Positions 1-8,222 of a DNA stretch of 64,000 bases are shown here, piece by piece. Under the pieces are notes generated by a model. The model had not been told where the DNA came from. It worked only from the letters and a program-made list of their open reading frames with translations, and made no database searches. Within the stretch, counting starts at the first letter, position 1; each line of letters begins with the position of its first letter. The position numbers were made by a program, and so were the translations under genes. Origin of the DNA: an uncultured Draconibacterium sp. (GTDB lineage Bacteria > Bacteroidota > Bacteroidia > Bacteroidales > Prolixibacteraceae); contig NZ_OY781981.1 of NCBI RefSeq assembly GCF_963677565.1, positions 2,906,001 to 2,970,000 on the forward strand, read 5' to 3'.

Positions 1-45
1 AGTGGTATTTATTATATTTATGGTGTTATTAGTAATACTTATGTT

Positions 46-987
46 ATGAATGTTGCACAACTGGAGTATCTGAAAGAAATTTATGTATGTGGTTCGTTTT
101 CGATGGCTGCTGACAAGCTGGGAGTGACACAACCCGCGCTGAGTTTGCAAATACAGAAACTGGAGGAGGAACTGGAATTTAAATTGATCGATCGCACCAA
201 ACGACCGTTTCAATTTACTGAGGAAGGGAAGGTGTTTTATGAAAAGTCATTGGAAATTCTAAAGCAAATTGAAGCACTGAAACAAATTTCGATAAATATT
301 AGCGAAGAAGTGAGCGGTAACCTGAAAGTTGGGATTATTCCAACCCTGGCGCCGTATCTCGTTCCACTATTTATTAATCAGTTGGGAAAAGATTATCCGG
401 CATTGCAGTTGGAAATTTATGAGCTAAAAACAGAAGAGATTATTTATGAAATAAAAATGGGCGATATTGATTGCGGCATTATTTCTACTCCTGTTTCTGC
501 AACAAATATTTCTGTAATACCACTGTTTTACGAACGTTTTTACGCCTATTTGTCTGAGGATCATCGTTTATTTGATCAGGATTCCATCAATATTAAATCA
601 ATTGAAGAAGGCGAAATCTGGTATCTTGAAGAGGGAAACTGTTTTCAGAATCAGGTGAACTCGATTTGTCATCTAAATCCGCAAAAGAAGAACAAACAAC
701 GACTGGTGTACCACAGTAATTCCATCGAATCGTTACGGCGAATTGTGGAATACAAAAGTGGCCTGACATTTATTCCCGAATTGGCTACCATAAATATTCC
801 GGCCGAGCAGGAAGAGCTGATCAAAGAAATTGTGCCAAATGAACCGGTTCGCGAAATCAGTTTGATAACTGCCAAACGTTTTGCCAAAGAGCGACAGGTT
901 AATGTTTTGCAGGAGGTAATAAAAAGAAGTATTCCGGCCCGAATGCTTAAACAACCGGAAAGGGGAATTGTGGATACGCTCTTATGA
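46..987 (+). CDS. oxyR: LysR-family transcriptional regulator, OxyR-like peroxide sensor
   Basis: The 313-residue protein has an N-terminal LysR winged HTH (about residues 3-62, with the typical FSMAADKLGVTQPALSLQI pattern) and a C-terminal substrate-binding-like domain. Two cysteines fall at C199 and C208 (NCFQNQVNSIC), the same positions and spacing as the peroxide-sensing disulfide pair of E. coli OxyR. From family knowledge it should activate peroxide-defence genes when this disulfide forms. No catalase or peroxiredoxin gene is adjacent, so the target genes are not visible. The start is the first ATG of the frame, 45 bases into the window, so an upstream promoter is mostly cut off. The identification rests on the LysR fold (very sure) plus the cysteine pair (good but not decisive). 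Confidence 0.85.
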   Translation: MNVAQLEYLKEIYVCGSFSMAADKLGVTQPALSLQIQKLEEELEFKLIDRTKRPFQFTEEGKVFYEKSLEILKQIEALKQISINISEEVSGNLKVGIIPTLAPYLVPLFINQLGKDYPALQLEIYELKTEEIIYEIKMGDIDCGIISTPVSATNISVIPLFYERFYAYLSEDHRLFDQDSINIKSIEEGEIWYLEEGNCFQNQVNSICHLNPQKKNKQRLVYHSNSIESLRRIVEYKSGLTFIPELATINIPAEQEELIKEIVPNEPVREISLITAKRFAKERQVNVLQEVIKRSIPARMLKQPERGIVDTLL

Positions 988-1085
988 TTTATAATGACTG
1001 GAGATAGAATAAATCACCAGTAATTGGGATTGATTTGTGTTTCGCTGAGGGCTTACTTTGTGTAGTATCAAAAAAAGCTCATAAA

Positions 1086-1433
1086 ATGGAAATACTTATA
1101 GAAACACAGAATGGAAAAATTTTTAAATGCGCGAAATGTGATGCTATGCATGTTGAGTATAAAAATCTAAACTTCAATTTTAAAGAAGAGGACTTCTGGA
1201 AGTTTGTCGATTATATCCAAACTCTTGACGGAGAAGAGTGGACATTGCGGAACAAAACATCAAATTTTAAGCGAAAGATTATAATTCCCGTTGGCAGCCA
1301 GATTTTTAATGCTTTGCTTGATGCAAAGGAGTTAAGTGAGCTGAGAAGCCTCCTGAATTTTAAGAAAGACGCAGCTTATTTTCAGCAAACAATAAATGCC
1401 GGAGGTTTGGAATTTACCTCGCATTTGAATTAG
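1086..1433 (+). CDS. Small DUF6686-like protein
   Basis: This is a 115-residue soluble protein. It has a CAKC pair near the N-terminus (KIFKCAKCDAMHVEY) followed by an acidic, aromatic segment and a helical C-terminus. The pattern resembles the short Bacteroidota DUF6686 family, whose function is unknown. The frame can be extended to a TTG at 1035, but the ATG at 1086 gives the residues expected at the family's N-terminus, so I chose it. It converges with focA, leaving 38 bp between the stop codons. The cysteine pair could bind a metal, but only two cysteines are seen and no second pair is present. Confidence 0.6.
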   Translation: MEILIETQNGKIFKCAKCDAMHVEYKNLNFNFKEEDFWKFVDYIQTLDGEEWTLRNKTSNFKRKIIIPVGSQIFNALLDAKELSELRSLLNFKKDAAYFQQTINAGGLEFTSHLN

Positions 1434-1471
1434 AAATGAATTAAGGCTTGGCGAAGAGACCTTAGCTTTTG

Positions 1472-2257
1472 CTATTTCTCTTTGGCGTAAGCATACCAAT
1501 ACAATGTACCAACAAAAAAGCCGCCTCCAACAATATTTCCAAGTGTTGCCGGAATCAGGTTTTTAAACACAAAAGTGGACCATGTAATATCAGCACCCTC
1601 GAAAATTGCCAGTGGAATAAAAAACATGTTGGCAATACTGTGCTCAAAACCCATGGTAACAAAGGCCATAACCGGCCACCAGATACCTAAAATCTTTCCG
1701 CTGGTGTGTTGTGCCGACATGCCCATCCAAAGTGCCAGACAAACCAGCCAGTTGGCACCAATACCTTTTAAAAATGTGGTAAAAAACGGATTGGAAGTTT
1801 TCCCAATCGCAATCTTTTCTACCATATTTATCCATGGCTCTGCATTTACCAAATGAGTGAGGTGAACCAGAAAATAAGCCACGAACACTGAGCCTATAAA
1901 ATTGCCCACATAAACCAACGACCAGTTTCTAAGTGGAGCAGTCCAGCGTTGTTTGCCACCCAGAACATTGGGCATAAAATAGGCATTGTTACCGGTAAAA
2001 AGTTCTGCCCCGGCCATCACAACAATCATCAGCCCGACGGGGAACATGGCTCCCATAAGAAACTTTGGAATTCCCGGATTTTCTGCTCCAATACCCGGAA
2101 CACCACCGCCAACTAATATGGCCAGCAAACCACCAAAAGCGATGTAGGCTCCGGCTAAAAATGCCAGTGTCAGTATTTTTTTTGCTGAATAACTGTCTTT
2201 TACAATAGCCAGCTTACCGGCTTCGTTAATTATTTCTTTTGGTGAATATAAACTCAT
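1472..2257 (-). CDS. focA: Formate/nitrite transporter FocA
   Basis: The 261-residue membrane protein has about six hydrophobic segments and FNT-family features, including glycine-rich half-helices (FTGNNAYFMPNV) and the conserved pore histidine in the GFEHSIANMFF segment. It is expected to move formate across the inner membrane, exporting it during mixed-acid fermentation. It is the third gene of the minus-strand pflB-pflA-focA group and starts 45 bp after the pflA stop codon, so it probably shares the pflA transcript. A nitrite-specific family member (NirC) is the alternative, but the pfl context makes formate much more likely. Confidence 0.92.
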   Translation of the reverse strand: MSLYSPKEIINEAGKLAIVKDSYSAKKILTLAFLAGAYIAFGGLLAILVGGGVPGIGAENPGIPKFLMGAMFPVGLMIVVMAGAELFTGNNAYFMPNVLGGKQRWTAPLRNWSLVYVGNFIGSVFVAYFLVHLTHLVNAEPWINMVEKIAIGKTSNPFFTTFLKGIGANWLVCLALWMGMSAQHTSGKILGIWWPVMAFVTMGFEHSIANMFFIPLAIFEGADITWSTFVFKNLIPATLGNIVGGGFFVGTLYWYAYAKEK

Positions 2258-2302
2258 GGATAATTATTTTTCAATGCTATTTTTCCGTCTTCCAACTTCT
2301 TT

Positions 2303-3064
2303 CTATTTAACAATTACGTCTTTAAAATGCGGTTTCAGCATTTCAAAAGCACGGTCGATCTGTTCGGGAGTGTTCTCTTTTACATCTTTAAGCTGATAGT
2401 CCATTCCTAACGATTCCCATTTGTAGGTTCCCAGTTTGTGGTAGGGGAGTATTTCAAACTTTTCCAGGTATTTGTTTCCGGAGAAAGTTTCGATTAGCCA
2501 CTTTAACGATTCATCGCTGTCGGTGTAATCCGGAACCAGCACATAACGCAGCCAGTATGGTTTTTGGCTCTGCTCACGAAGTTGAATGTTTTCCAACAAA
2601 CGACTGAGTCCTTTGGCTCCTGTTATCGATTTGAATCCCTCTTCGGTAGTGGCTTTTACATCAAACATCACCAGGTCTGACAGGTCTGAAATTAAATGTT
2701 GTGCCTCTGGTGTCCGAATCAATCCGTTGGTGTCGATATTTGAGTGGATACCTTCTTTTTTCAGCGCTTCAAAAAAGGGAATCAACGCTTTACTTTGCAA
2801 CATCGGTTCTCCACCAGAAACGGTAACTCCGCCATCGTCGCCAAAGTACGTTTTCATATTTCCGGCACGTTTTACCAGGCTTTCGAATTCAGTTGGTGTT
2901 CCGCCTTTTAATGCAATCGTATCTGCATTCTGACAGTATTTACATTGCAGGTTGCAGCCCTGTAAAAACACGACCAAACGAATTCCCGGACCATCGTGTG
3001 TACCAAACGATTCGATGGAATGGACGATTAATTTATTTTCAGATGGAGACATACTGTTTAACAC
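2303..3064 (-). CDS. pflA: Pyruvate formate-lyase-activating enzyme (radical SAM)
   Basis: This 253-residue protein carries the radical-SAM CxxxCxxC cluster motif (C37, C41 and C44 in QGCNLQCKYCQN) and the GGEPML segment that contacts SAM. It abstracts a hydrogen from the glycine of PflB and so generates the glycyl radical. The length matches E. coli PflA (about 246). An internal Met at residue 5 is an alternative start. It lies downstream of pflB on the same strand, but an intrinsic-terminator-like hairpin and a good -7 promoter element sit in the 56-bp gap, so it probably has its own transcript as well. Confidence 0.95.
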   Translation of the reverse strand: MLNSMSPSENKLIVHSIESFGTHDGPGIRLVVFLQGCNLQCKYCQNADTIALKGGTPTEFESLVKRAGNMKTYFGDDGGVTVSGGEPMLQSKALIPFFEALKKEGIHSNIDTNGLIRTPEAQHLISDLSDLVMFDVKATTEEGFKSITGAKGLSRLLENIQLREQSQKPYWLRYVLVPDYTDSDESLKWLIETFSGNKYLEKFEILPYHKLGTYKWESLGMDYQLKDVKENTPEQIDRAFEMLKPHFKDVIVK

Positions 3065-3070
3065 AAAAAC

Positions 3071-3097
3071 ATGCCAACCAGTTTATCCGGTCGGCAT
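3071..3097 (-). terminator. Hairpin terminator after pflB
   Basis: Read on the minus strand, ATGCCGACC and GGTTGGCAT form a 9-bp stem with one G-U pair and a 9-nt loop. It is followed at once by GTTTTTGTG. It lies just after the pflB stop and before the pflA ATG, so it should limit read-through from pflB into pflA-focA. Confidence 0.7.
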
Positions 3098-3098
3098 G

Positions 3099-3106
3099 CA
3101 AAAGTA
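3099..3106 (-). promoter_or_regulatory. Candidate -7 element of a pflA promoter
   Basis: TACTTTTG on the minus strand matches the Bacteroidota -7 consensus TAnnTTTG exactly. The predicted start of transcription falls inside the left arm of the neighbouring hairpin, so a transcript from this promoter would not form that terminator. No clear -33 TTTG is seen. Confidence 0.45.
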
Positions 3107-3120
3107 GTTATAATGTATAA

Positions 3121-5349
3121 TTACATTGTTTCGTGGAACGAGCGCGTAAGTACTTCCTGTTGTTGTTCGCGTGTTAAACGAACAAAGTTAACGGCGTATC
3201 CTGATACCCGAATCGTTAATTGCGGGTGATCTTCAGGATGCTCCATGGCATGAAGAAGTGTATCGCGGTCGAGCACATTTACATTTAAGTGCTGTGCGTT
3301 ACAACCAAAGTAACCATCAAGCGTACGAACGAGGTTCTCAATTCGCATTTCAGGAGTGGCTCCCAACGATTTGGGTACCACCGAAAGTGTATTTGAAATA
3401 CCGTCTTTCGAGTCTTTATAATCGATTTTGGCAACTGAGTTTAGCGAGGCAATAACACCGTGTGTATCGCGTCCGTGCATCGGATTTGCACCCGGCGCAA
3501 AAGCAACTCCTTTGGCACGTCCGTCGGGTGTAGCTCCTGTTTTCTTTCCGTAAACCACATTCGATGTAATCGTTAAAACCGACATCGTTGGCGTGGCATT
3601 TTTGTACACCGGAAGTTTTTCCAGCTCCATGTTAAAATGCTCCACTACATCGCGGGCAATGTGATCAACGCGGTCGTCGTCGTTTCCATATTTCGGGAAA
3701 TCGCCTTCAATCTGGAAATCTACGGTCAGGCCATTTTCATCACGAATTGGTTTTACTTTGGCGTGCTTAATGGCCGAAAGCGAGTCGGCAACAATCGATA
3801 ATCCTGCAATACCATAAGCGATATTAATTTTCGGATTGGTGTCGATTAGCGCCATTTGAGCTTTCTCGTAGTAGTATTTGTCGTGCATAAAGTGGATGAT
3901 GTTCATCGCTTCGTTATACACACGCGCCACTTCTTTCATGGCTATTTTAAAGTTGGCAATTACTTTATCGTACTCCAGGTATTCGTCTTCTAAAAACGGA
4001 ACGCCATCAACCATTTGTGTTCCTGTATTTTCGCAACGACCGCTGTTTATTGCCAACAACAGTGTTTTGGCCAGGTTGGTACGTGCTCCAAAAAACTGGA
4101 TATGTTTACCCAACTCCTGCATCGATACACAACATGCAATTCCGTAGTCGTCGCAATTTGAGCTGGTACGCATCAAATCATCATTTTCGTACTGAATTGA
4201 TGAAGTTTCTATAGATACTTTGGCACAATAATCTTTGAAACCTTTTGGCAGTTTTTGTGACCAAAGAATGGTAATATTTGGCTCGGGCGACGGCCCCAGA
4301 TTGTACAGTGTATTCAGGAAACGGAACGAAGTTTTGGTTACTTTGCTACGTCCGTCAATCAGCAAACCACCAATACTTTCGGTTACCCAGGTTGGATCGC
4401 CGGCAAAAATATGGTCGTAAGCTTCCATACGCAGGTGGCGAACCATACGCAGTTTCATTACAAACTGGTCGATGTATTCCTGTGCATCGGTTTCGGTAAT
4501 TTTTCCGTCCTGAATATCTTTTTCAATAAAAATATCAAGGAACGAAGAAACACTACCTAACGACATGGCAGCACCGTCTTGTTCTTTAACTGCTGCCAGG
4601 TAAGCCATGTAGGTCCACTGAACCGCTTCACGGGCATTTTCTGCCGGGCGAGAAAGATCTAAACCGTAAATATTACCCATTTCAATCATGTCGTGCAAAG
4701 CGCGGATCTGCTCCGAAACTTCTTCACGCAAACGAATGGTAGCATCACTCATCGGACCGGTGATCTTTTGCAGGTCCTCTTTTTTACCTTCAATCAAACG
4801 ATTGATACCGTACAGCGCCACACGGCGGTAGTCGCCAATAATTCGTCCACGGGCATAATTGTCTGGCAAACCGGTAAGAAATCCCAGCGAGCGGAATTTT
4901 CTGATCTCATCCGTGTAGGCATCAAAAACGCCGTCGTTATGGGTTTTGGTGTATTTGCTAAAACTCTCGTGAACAATCGGATTTGGTTTCAATCCGTGTT
5001 CCGATAAGGCTTTTTTTACCACGTTGTAACCTCCGAAAGGTTTCATGGCGCGTTTTAGTAACTTGTCGGTTTGTAATCCAACAATAACTTCGTTTTCTTT
5101 GTCGATGTAACCGGCCTCAAAAGCTGTCATTCCCGAAACTATATTTACATCTACATCACGTAAGCCATTATTCTGACGCTCTTCCTTTAGCGCTTCTTTG
5201 CAAATGTCCCATAGTTTGCTGGTGCGTTCTGTCGGGCCTTCAAGAAATTTGTGATCGCCGGTGTACGGGGTGATATTTAAACTTACAAAATCTTTCACTT
5301 CAATGGCTTTACACCATCGTCCTGTTTTGAAAATGTTTTCTAAATCCAT
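3121..5349 (-). CDS. pflB: Formate C-acetyltransferase (pyruvate formate-lyase)
   Basis: The 742-residue glycyl-radical enzyme converts pyruvate and CoA to acetyl-CoA and formate. The active-site cysteine pair is at C406-C407 (GIACCVSM), and the C-terminal radical motif RVSGYAVNF places the radical on G717. The length fits E. coli PflB (760). It is the first gene of the minus-strand pflB-pflA-focA group, is divergent from a CDF exporter, and has a clean -7 element about 50 bp upstream of the ATG. The CC pair and the full set of neighbours rule out the diol-dehydratase-type glycyl-radical enzymes. Confidence 0.97.
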   Translation of the reverse strand: MDLENIFKTGRWCKAIEVKDFVSLNITPYTGDHKFLEGPTERTSKLWDICKEALKEERQNNGLRDVDVNIVSGMTAFEAGYIDKENEVIVGLQTDKLLKRAMKPFGGYNVVKKALSEHGLKPNPIVHESFSKYTKTHNDGVFDAYTDEIRKFRSLGFLTGLPDNYARGRIIGDYRRVALYGINRLIEGKKEDLQKITGPMSDATIRLREEVSEQIRALHDMIEMGNIYGLDLSRPAENAREAVQWTYMAYLAAVKEQDGAAMSLGSVSSFLDIFIEKDIQDGKITETDAQEYIDQFVMKLRMVRHLRMEAYDHIFAGDPTWVTESIGGLLIDGRSKVTKTSFRFLNTLYNLGPSPEPNITILWSQKLPKGFKDYCAKVSIETSSIQYENDDLMRTSSNCDDYGIACCVSMQELGKHIQFFGARTNLAKTLLLAINSGRCENTGTQMVDGVPFLEDEYLEYDKVIANFKIAMKEVARVYNEAMNIIHFMHDKYYYEKAQMALIDTNPKINIAYGIAGLSIVADSLSAIKHAKVKPIRDENGLTVDFQIEGDFPKYGNDDDRVDHIARDVVEHFNMELEKLPVYKNATPTMSVLTITSNVVYGKKTGATPDGRAKGVAFAPGANPMHGRDTHGVIASLNSVAKIDYKDSKDGISNTLSVVPKSLGATPEMRIENLVRTLDGYFGCNAQHLNVNVLDRDTLLHAMEHPEDHPQLTIRVSGYAVNFVRLTREQQQEVLTRSFHETM

Positions 5350-5396
5350 AAACTTTTACCTTTTCTAAATAAACTCTTACTAAACCAATTTGTTTG

Positions 5397-5404
5397 CAAA
5401 AGTA
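5397..5404 (-). promoter_or_regulatory. -7 promoter element of pflB
   Basis: TACTTTTG on the minus strand matches TAnnTTTG and would give a leader of about 40 nt to the pflB ATG. It is the same octamer as upstream of pflA and of the HTCS gene. Confidence 0.5.
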
Positions 5405-5423
5405 GTTCTAAATAGCATTTCTT

Positions 5424-5447
5424 AAAATCCCTATTAATGGGGATTTT
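5424..5447. promoter_or_regulatory. Dyad between divergent pflB and CDF genes
   Basis: AAAATCCC and GGGATTTT form a perfect 8-bp inverted repeat around an 8-bp centre. It lies 20 bp upstream of the pflB -7 element and about 50 bp upstream of the CDF start. A weak -7-like octamer for the CDF gene (GATATTTG) lies at 5466-5473. The position suits an operator controlling one or both directions; nothing here identifies the binding protein. Confidence 0.35.
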
Positions 5448-5496
5448 ATTTAAACTATAAATACAGATATTTGTACTAATTGAAAATGGAAATATA

Positions 5497-6420
5497 ATGG
5501 CAGATCATCATCACGATCATGGACATCATCACCATCATCATCACGAAATAAGAGGGAAGAAATTACTGTGGGTTACAGTTCTAAATCTTTCGATTACCAT
5601 TGTGCAGATTATTGGTGGAATTATCTCGAACAGCTTGTCGTTATTGTCTGATGCACTGCATAATATGGGCGATTCGTCGGCAATTTTTATTGCATTTTTG
5701 GCTGGCAAACGAAGCCGCAAACCTTCGGATGAACAAAAGACTTTTGGTTATAAACGTGTTGAAATTCTGGCTGCACTTTTTAATGGAGTGGTGCTGATTG
5801 GAATTTGTTTGTACCTGTTTTTTGAAGCCTACGAACGATTTGTAGATCCTCAACCCATTAAGGGAAAGATCATGTTTATTGTGGCAACCTTTGGATTACT
5901 GGCTAACCTGATTTCTGTATTTGTGCTGAACAAGGATAAAAACCACAACCTGAATGTACGGGCCGCTTACCTGCATTTGCTTGGCGATACCTTTTCGTCG
6001 GTAGCCGTGATTATTGGAGGTATTGCCATTTGGAAATTCGAAGTTTTCTGGATCGATCCGCTGATTACTGTTTTGGTGGGTATTTACATTATATATCATA
6101 CCTGGGATGTGGTAAAAGAAACGGTTGATATTTTAATGCAGTCGACACCGCATGATATCGATCTTAATTCGATTAAAGCCGAAGTAGAGAAAATTCCGGG
6201 GATTGATAATATTCATCATATTCATGTTTGGAAACTGGATGATACACAGATTCATTTGGAGGCGCATATTAATATGGAAAGCAACATGAGCATGCTTGAA
6301 TTGGGAGAAATTCGCGCGAACGCCGAAAAACTGCTTCACGATAAATTTGGCATTGGGCACATAACATTGCAGGCTGGTTACGATTGTTGCGATAATAACG
6401 CAGAACTTCTTGCACATTAA
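5497..6420 (+). CDS. CDF-family divalent metal exporter, CzcD/ZitB-like
   Basis: This is a 307-residue cation diffusion facilitator. The N-terminus is strikingly histidine-rich (MADHHHDHGHHHHHHH), followed by six membrane segments (about residues 24-210) and a cytoplasmic C-terminal ferredoxin-like domain. The metal-site residues are present in the DALHNMGD segment (helix 2) and in a second H/D set (HLLGDTFSS, helix 5). This D/H pattern is typical of zinc-type CDF exporters that use the proton gradient. The polyhistidine head is a natural feature of zinc-CDF proteins, not a tag. It is transcribed alone, divergent from pflB. Confidence 0.93.
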   Translation: MADHHHDHGHHHHHHHEIRGKKLLWVTVLNLSITIVQIIGGIISNSLSLLSDALHNMGDSSAIFIAFLAGKRSRKPSDEQKTFGYKRVEILAALFNGVVLIGICLYLFFEAYERFVDPQPIKGKIMFIVATFGLLANLISVFVLNKDKNHNLNVRAAYLHLLGDTFSSVAVIIGGIAIWKFEVFWIDPLITVLVGIYIIYHTWDVVKETVDILMQSTPHDIDLNSIKAEVEKIPGIDNIHHIHVWKLDDTQIHLEAHINMESNMSMLELGEIRANAEKLLHDKFGIGHITLQAGYDCCDNNAELLAH

Positions 6421-6544
6421 TAGATAAAATTGTCTGAATTCCCCTTTTTTTGGGATCACTCTAAAATAAAATCATCATTTTACGCGATTGTCAGCCCGGT
6501 AAAAAACACGGAATTTTACACTGGTAATTTTAAATGACAAGCGT

Positions 6545-6760
6545 ATGATTTTTTCATTTATTTCATCACTTACGGTTGGTTCTTCGCAAAACGAACTGGT
6601 GTCGTCGGTTTTTATCGACTTTTCATTTTATCTCATCATCGCGGGATTGATAGGCTGGGTTTTGTTCCGAAAAGAAAAAGGAAAATACATTAGCAAAGCT
6701 TTAATGACTTTAATGATCGTGGCTCCTTTACTGTTTCTTATTTTAAAGCTGGGAAGATAA
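6545..6760 (+). CDS. Small two-helix membrane protein, unknown function
   Basis: The 71-residue protein has two hydrophobic helices (about residues 22-42 and 51-68) separated by a positively charged loop (FRKEKGKYISK), which suggests the loop is cytoplasmic. I do not recognise a family. It lies 124 bp after the CDF gene on the same strand and converges with the LuxR-type regulator 8 bp away. It could be a small accessory protein of the exporter, but only its position suggests this. An internal Met is possible, but the first ATG gives the most plausible topology. Confidence 0.6.
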   Translation: MIFSFISSLTVGSSQNELVSSVFIDFSFYLIIAGLIGWVLFRKEKGKYISKALMTLMIVAPLLFLILKLGR

Positions 6761-6768
6761 TTTGGTTG

Positions 6769-7365
6769 TTATTCAGTAAAACCATCAACGTCGATCAAAC
6801 CGTTGGCCACAGCATAAATAACCAGTGCCGCTGTTGATTTCACTCCAATTTTATTACTGATGTTTTTGCGGTGCGAAATAACGGTGTGGATACTGATAAA
6901 CAGCTGTTCGGCAATTTCCTTATTCGATTTTCCGGTTGCCAGCAGTTTTAATACATCAATTTCACGTTCGCTTAAAGTGTTATCGATGTCGTTAGTAGTG
7001 GCTGGAGTTGTATTAAAATGTTTCGAGATAATCTGTGTAATGGTTTCGTGCCTGTCGGTGACAAAAATATTATCGGCAAAATTATCGTAGAGCGTGCGGT
7101 CGTAATGATTGGAAATTAACCCAATAATGTTGGTATTATTGTACAGCCCAAGCAAGCTGGACAAGTTCTTTTTCGAAGTATTAAGTGTAACCGGATTAAC
7201 AATTACAATCTTGAAGAGATCGGATTGCCCAAATTTCAAAGCCTCTTCAAGTGTGTCGGCAAACGAGAGGTCTACGCTGTCCTTCATTTGTTGCAGTATG
7301 GCAGCAATTCCCTCTCTAATAATTACCGAAGGTTCGATGATCAGTATTTTACAGCGCGTTTCCAA
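6769..7365 (-). CDS. LuxR-type regulator with degenerate receiver domain
   Basis: This 198-residue NarL/FixJ-like protein has an N-terminal receiver fold (about residues 5-120) and a clear C-terminal LuxR HTH (about 129-190; LSEREIDVLKLLATGKSNKEIA, then a recognition helix near VISHRK). The receiver lacks the phosphorylation chemistry. The acidic pair is replaced by E11-P12, and the phospho-acceptor aspartate is replaced by N57 in IVIVNPV. It therefore probably works without phosphorylation. Its start codon follows the stop of the hemerythrin-like gene directly, with no gap, so the two are very likely co-translated and functionally linked. Confidence 0.88.
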   Translation of the reverse strand: METRCKILIIEPSVIIREGIAAILQQMKDSVDLSFADTLEEALKFGQSDLFKIVIVNPVTLNTSKKNLSSLLGLYNNTNIIGLISNHYDRTLYDNFADNIFVTDRHETITQIISKHFNTTPATTNDIDNTLSEREIDVLKLLATGKSNKEIAEQLFISIHTVISHRKNISNKIGVKSTAALVIYAVANGLIDVDGFTE

Positions 7366-8064
7366 TTATACGAGGCCTTGTTTTTCGAATTGTTCTACCT
7401 GTGGAATTAAAATCTCATTTTCAATTTTTGAATGTGTTTGCAGGTCAATGTCTAAATCGAAAAGCGCAAATAATATTTTACGTCGCAGGTTATTGTCTGC
7501 CTTTTGCGGAAGATGTTCGATCAATAGTTTTTTTACATCGTCGAGTTTTTCCTGTATATCGTCGTGATGTTCGCGGTAGTCGATAACCGAATAATTGTCT
7601 GCAGGGTTGTCATCAATCAGGTTTAGTATGTAGGGAAAAACCGTGTCGTTTTCGTAATCAAAATGCTGGTCAACTTCATATTTGTAGTCATTGAAAAAGC
7701 GTTCAACCAACTGCATTTCAGGCTTTTGGCTGAATTCACTCATCAGGTGAATGTTCTGAATAATCTCTGGAAAAACCTCGTCGGAGTAATAAGCGTGAGA
7801 TTTCATCAGGTAATTTACGATCTGTTTAATTTCCTGAGCGCTAAAATCCAAATCCTGGTGATACGAACTGTCGATGTTAAGATTGGCCACCATTAAAAAT
7901 ACTTTGGAGCTGATATTGTTTTCAATGCAAATCTCCTCAATTGTTTTTTCACGAACGCCCAACTTTATTCCAAACCGCTCCAGCACAAGAATTAACTGTG
8001 GGTGGCTGAATAGCAGTTTCGACATTTTTATGGTTTTCTGAATTTGTTCCTGCTTTGATCCCAT
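7366..8064 (-). CDS. Hemerythrin-domain protein, RIC/YtfE-like
   Basis: The 232-residue protein has an N-terminal segment of about 80 residues that looks helical (reminiscent of the ScdA N-terminus), then a hemerythrin four-helix bundle with the expected di-iron ligands: H90 (MKSH), H134 and E138 (DQHFDYEND), H166 or H167 (YREHHDD), H211 and E215 (QTHSKIENE). RIC/YtfE/ScdA proteins respond to nitrosative and oxidative damage and help repair iron-sulfur clusters. In this gene the iron site could instead sense O2 or NO for the regulator directly downstream. The two genes form a tight minus-strand operon. Confidence 0.85.
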   Translation of the reverse strand: MGSKQEQIQKTIKMSKLLFSHPQLILVLERFGIKLGVREKTIEEICIENNISSKVFLMVANLNIDSSYHQDLDFSAQEIKQIVNYLMKSHAYYSDEVFPEIIQNIHLMSEFSQKPEMQLVERFFNDYKYEVDQHFDYENDTVFPYILNLIDDNPADNYSVIDYREHHDDIQEKLDDVKKLLIEHLPQKADNNLRRKILFALFDLDIDLQTHSKIENEILIPQVEQFEKQGLV

Positions 8065-8081
8065 GGATAATAATTTGAGGG

Positions 8082-8089
8082 CAAAATTA
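8082..8089 (-). promoter_or_regulatory. -7 promoter element of hemerythrin-regulator operon
   Basis: TAATTTTG on the minus strand matches TAnnTTTG. A TTTG at 8105-8108 lies 15 nt upstream, slightly closer than usual. The implied leader to the ATG at 8064 is short, about 12 nt. Confidence 0.45.
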
Positions 8090-8176
8090 CAAATTATATT
8101 TAGACAAAATTAAAATAGCAATATTTTTACTTTTCCTGAATTTGCGAATAAGGTTTAAATGGTTAATAGTTAATAA

Positions 8177-8202
8177 AAAAAGGAGATGAGAACCTCCTTT
8201 TT
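8177..8202 (-). terminator. Terminator of the VTC operon
   Basis: AAAAAGGAG and CTCCTTTTT form a 9-bp stem around an 8-nt loop, followed on the minus strand by a run of T. It lies about 20 bp after the DUF2490 stop. Confidence 0.8.
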
Positions 8203-8222
8203 CTTTTTTTCTATGTAGTAAT

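Noticed and set aside
1437..1466. Hairpin between the DUF6686-like gene and focA as a shared terminator
   Set aside because: The only inverted repeat (AAGG/CCTT) has a stem of about five pairs, too weak to support a call.
5497..5547. Histidine-rich start of the CDF gene as an engineered tag or sequencing artefact
   Set aside because: The run is irregular (H, D and G mixed, different codons) and polyhistidine heads are natural in zinc-CDF proteins.
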